This document shows positions 6,704 to 7,452 of a stretch of 7,452 bases of DNA, in pieces. The notes beneath the pieces are model-generated. The model made no database searches and was not told the DNA's origin. It saw only the letters and a list, made by a program, of their open reading frames with translations. How positions within the stretch are numbered: position 1 is the stretch's first letter; each line of letters starts with the position of its first letter. A program made the translations under genes and the position numbers. This DNA is from Comamonadaceae bacterium (GTDB lineage Bacteria; Pseudomonadota; Gammaproteobacteria; Burkholderiales; Burkholderiaceae): the NCBI GenBank assembly GCA_947377705.1, contig CANCGU010000320.1, positions 1-7,452 of the forward strand, in the 5' to 3' direction.

Positions 6704-7201
6704 ATGACCAAAAGTTTAGATTTAGGATGTGGATTGATTCCCAAAAACCCATTTAAAGCGGATCAGTTATATGGTGTAGACATTAGGGAAAGTGATGATA
6801 AAGTTTTAGTGGCAGATCTCGCTGTGGACCCAATCCCCTTTGATGATGATTTCTTTGATTATTGCTCTGCCTTTGATTTCTTAGAGCACATCCCAAGGGT
6901 TATCTATGCGCCTGATAGGAAATTTTGCTTTGTAGATATTATGTCGGAAATTTATAGGGTACTAAAACCTGGCGGGAAGTTCCTATCGTTCACTCCAGCT
7001 TTTCCTGCGCCGGCAGCATGGCGAGATCCCACTCATGTAAACATTATTACTGTGGAAACCTTTCCACTCTATTTTGACAATAAAAATTGTTTAGCGAAAA
7101 TGTATGGATTTAAAGGAGGTTTTGAGATTGAAAAACAATATTGGCACGGAAATAAAATCCACTTAATAACAATATTAAAAAAACCTGACGCCGATACATG
7201 A
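6704..7201 (+). CDS. Class I SAM-dependent methyltransferase of glycan-locus type
   Basis: This 165-aa protein has a compact Methyltransf_11-like fold. SAM motif I is LDLGCGLIPK (5-14), the ribose-binding acidic residue is Asp26 in GVDI, ADLAVDPIPF (37-46) corresponds to motif II, and FDFLEHIPR (57-65) and VLKPGGKFLSFTP (86-98) are the later core motifs. WRDPTHVNIIT (106-116) is a signature of small methyltransferases usually encoded beside glycosyltransferases in surface-polysaccharide clusters. It begins almost at motif I, so the N-terminal helix common in larger relatives is absent; this is normal for the subgroup. The ATG is preceded by an A-rich stretch with only a weak AGAG. Its first codon overlaps the stop of a short upstream frame (ATGA at 6704-6707). 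The acceptor is unknown, and no glycosyltransferase lies in the window. Confidence 0.82.
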   Translation: MTKSLDLGCGLIPKNPFKADQLYGVDIRESDDKVLVADLAVDPIPFDDDFFDYCSAFDFLEHIPRVIYAPDRKFCFVDIMSEIYRVLKPGGKFLSFTPAFPAPAAWRDPTHVNIITVETFPLYFDNKNCLAKMYGFKGGFEIEKQYWHGNKIHLITILKKPDADT

Positions 7202-7233
7202 GATGTATTGAAATTTACCATTACTAATAGTAA

Positions 7234-7377
7234 TTATTTCGCGCAGTTTTCATTTATCCATAATTCAAGATTGATTTCAATTGCGCTTGGAACGTTTCTG
7301 TGTCTTCTTGTCTTTTCAAGGACCAACTCATCAGCTTTTTTCTCACAATCATCTTTAAAGTATTTTTGTTGTGCCTC
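7234..7377 (-). pseudogene. 3' remnant of an unidentified gene cut by the IS element
   Basis: Leftward from the edge of the insertion sequence, 47 sense codons run to a TAA at 7234-7236. The sequence is charged and probably helical (EAQQKYFKDDCEKKADELVL near the junction, ending IEINLELWINENCAK). Codon choice resembles the neighbouring AT-rich genes. With no start and the IS tip immediately upstream, it is best read as the C-terminal end of a gene interrupted by the insertion; the rest would lie beyond the far end of the IS. I do not recognise the family. It converges on the methyltransferase, with stops 32 bp apart. A small inverted repeat (ATTACT/AGTAAT, 7220-7234) lies between them. Confidence 0.45.
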
Positions 7378-7402
7378 TGGCATTCCCCCAAACCTATAGA
7401 CA
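7378..7402 (-). repeat. Terminal inverted repeat (IRR) of the IS3-family element
   Basis: This 25-bp tip begins TGTCTA and ends GCCA when read in the transposase direction. Position just after the transposase stop and similarity to known IS3-type ends support the call; its partner is not in the window. Confidence 0.6.
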
Positions 7403-7406
7403 CTTT

Positions 7407-7452
7407 TCACAGCACAGTCTGACTCTGCCGCTCGAACTCATAGGGGCTGAGT
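7407..7452 (-). CDS. IS3-family transposase (OrfB), C-terminal fragment
   Basis: The last 14 codons before TGA at 7407-7409 read LSPYEFERQSQTVL. The motif (Y)LSPxEFERQ is the usual end of the IS3-family DDE transposase OrfB, just downstream of the catalytic glutamate helix. The protein starts beyond the right edge of the window. The stop lies four bases from the inverted repeat, as expected for this family. Confidence 0.7.
   Translation of the reverse strand, partial: LSPYEFERQSQTVL

Larger units (their letters stand above)
7378..7452 (-). mobile_element. Right end of an IS3-family insertion sequence (continues past the window)
   Basis: The transposase C-terminus is followed four bases after its stop by a 25-bp sequence, read leftward as TGTCTATAGG...AATGCCA (7402 to 7378). 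This fits the terminal inverted repeat style of IS3-family elements: TG...CA ends, TGTCTA inner tip and a central G-run. The outer boundary is therefore placed at 7378. The left inverted repeat and the target duplication are outside the window, so the family group cannot be fixed. The element interrupts the reading frame that ends at 7234. Confidence 0.7.

Noticed and set aside
7220..7234. Inverted repeat ATTACT/AGTAAT between the convergent ends as a terminator
   Set aside because: Six A/T-rich base pairs with a three-base loop and no T-run; too weak to call.
7208..7399. Rightward 63-codon frame at the right end
   Set aside because: It runs antisense to the IS-cut remnant and into the IS inverted repeat, and its composition is that of a shadow frame.

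Overview
The window looks like a chromosomal stretch from a betaproteobacterium, probably a member of the Burkholderiales close to the Comamonadaceae. This is an inference from gene content: a Liv-type periplasmic binding protein heading a small-molecule catabolic cluster, a LigI-like amidohydrolase, a single-chain LigB/DODA-type dioxygenase and an IS3-family insertion sequence. No ribosomal or other phylogenetic marker is present, so the lineage is tentative.

The layout has three blocks. Left (1-1583), visibly AT-rich: the first codons of a leftward sulfotransferase-like gene run off the window edge at 1-47. A short divergent intergenic region separates it from a rightward, complete class I adenylate-forming enzyme (acyl-CoA or acyl-AMP ligase, 132-1583). 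Centre (1610-5234), more GC-rich: four tightly packed leftward genes are transcribed in the order periplasmic binding protein, AroE-family dehydrogenase, LigI/amidohydrolase-2 protein, DODA-type extradiol dioxygenase. The gaps between coding regions are 13, 0 and 18 bp, so this is almost certainly one operon. The combination suggests uptake and breakdown of an oxygenated cyclic or aromatic acid, for example quinate/shikimate-type substrates or products of meta-cleavage. The substrate cannot be read from the sequence. About 440 bp of leader lies upstream of the operon.

Right (5679-7452), AT-rich and mosaic: a leftward SAM-dependent methyltransferase is followed, across a divergent gap, by a frameshifted recombinase-like DNA-binding gene. 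Next comes a rightward SAM-dependent methyltransferase of a type often found with glycosyltransferases. After that is the 3' remnant of an unidentified leftward gene, cut by the right end of an IS3-family element that continues past the window edge.

The sulfotransferase-like start, the acyl-activating enzyme and the two methyltransferases are enzyme types typical of surface-glycan or natural-product loci. I read the window as a catabolic operon flanked by accessory, transfer-prone material. I found no RNA gene, CRISPR array or phage module, and nothing that I can defend as a wholly new system. The best leads are the frameshifted recombinase-like gene, the IS-interrupted gene, the divergent AroE paralogue in its operon, and the coding-like traces in the operon leader.
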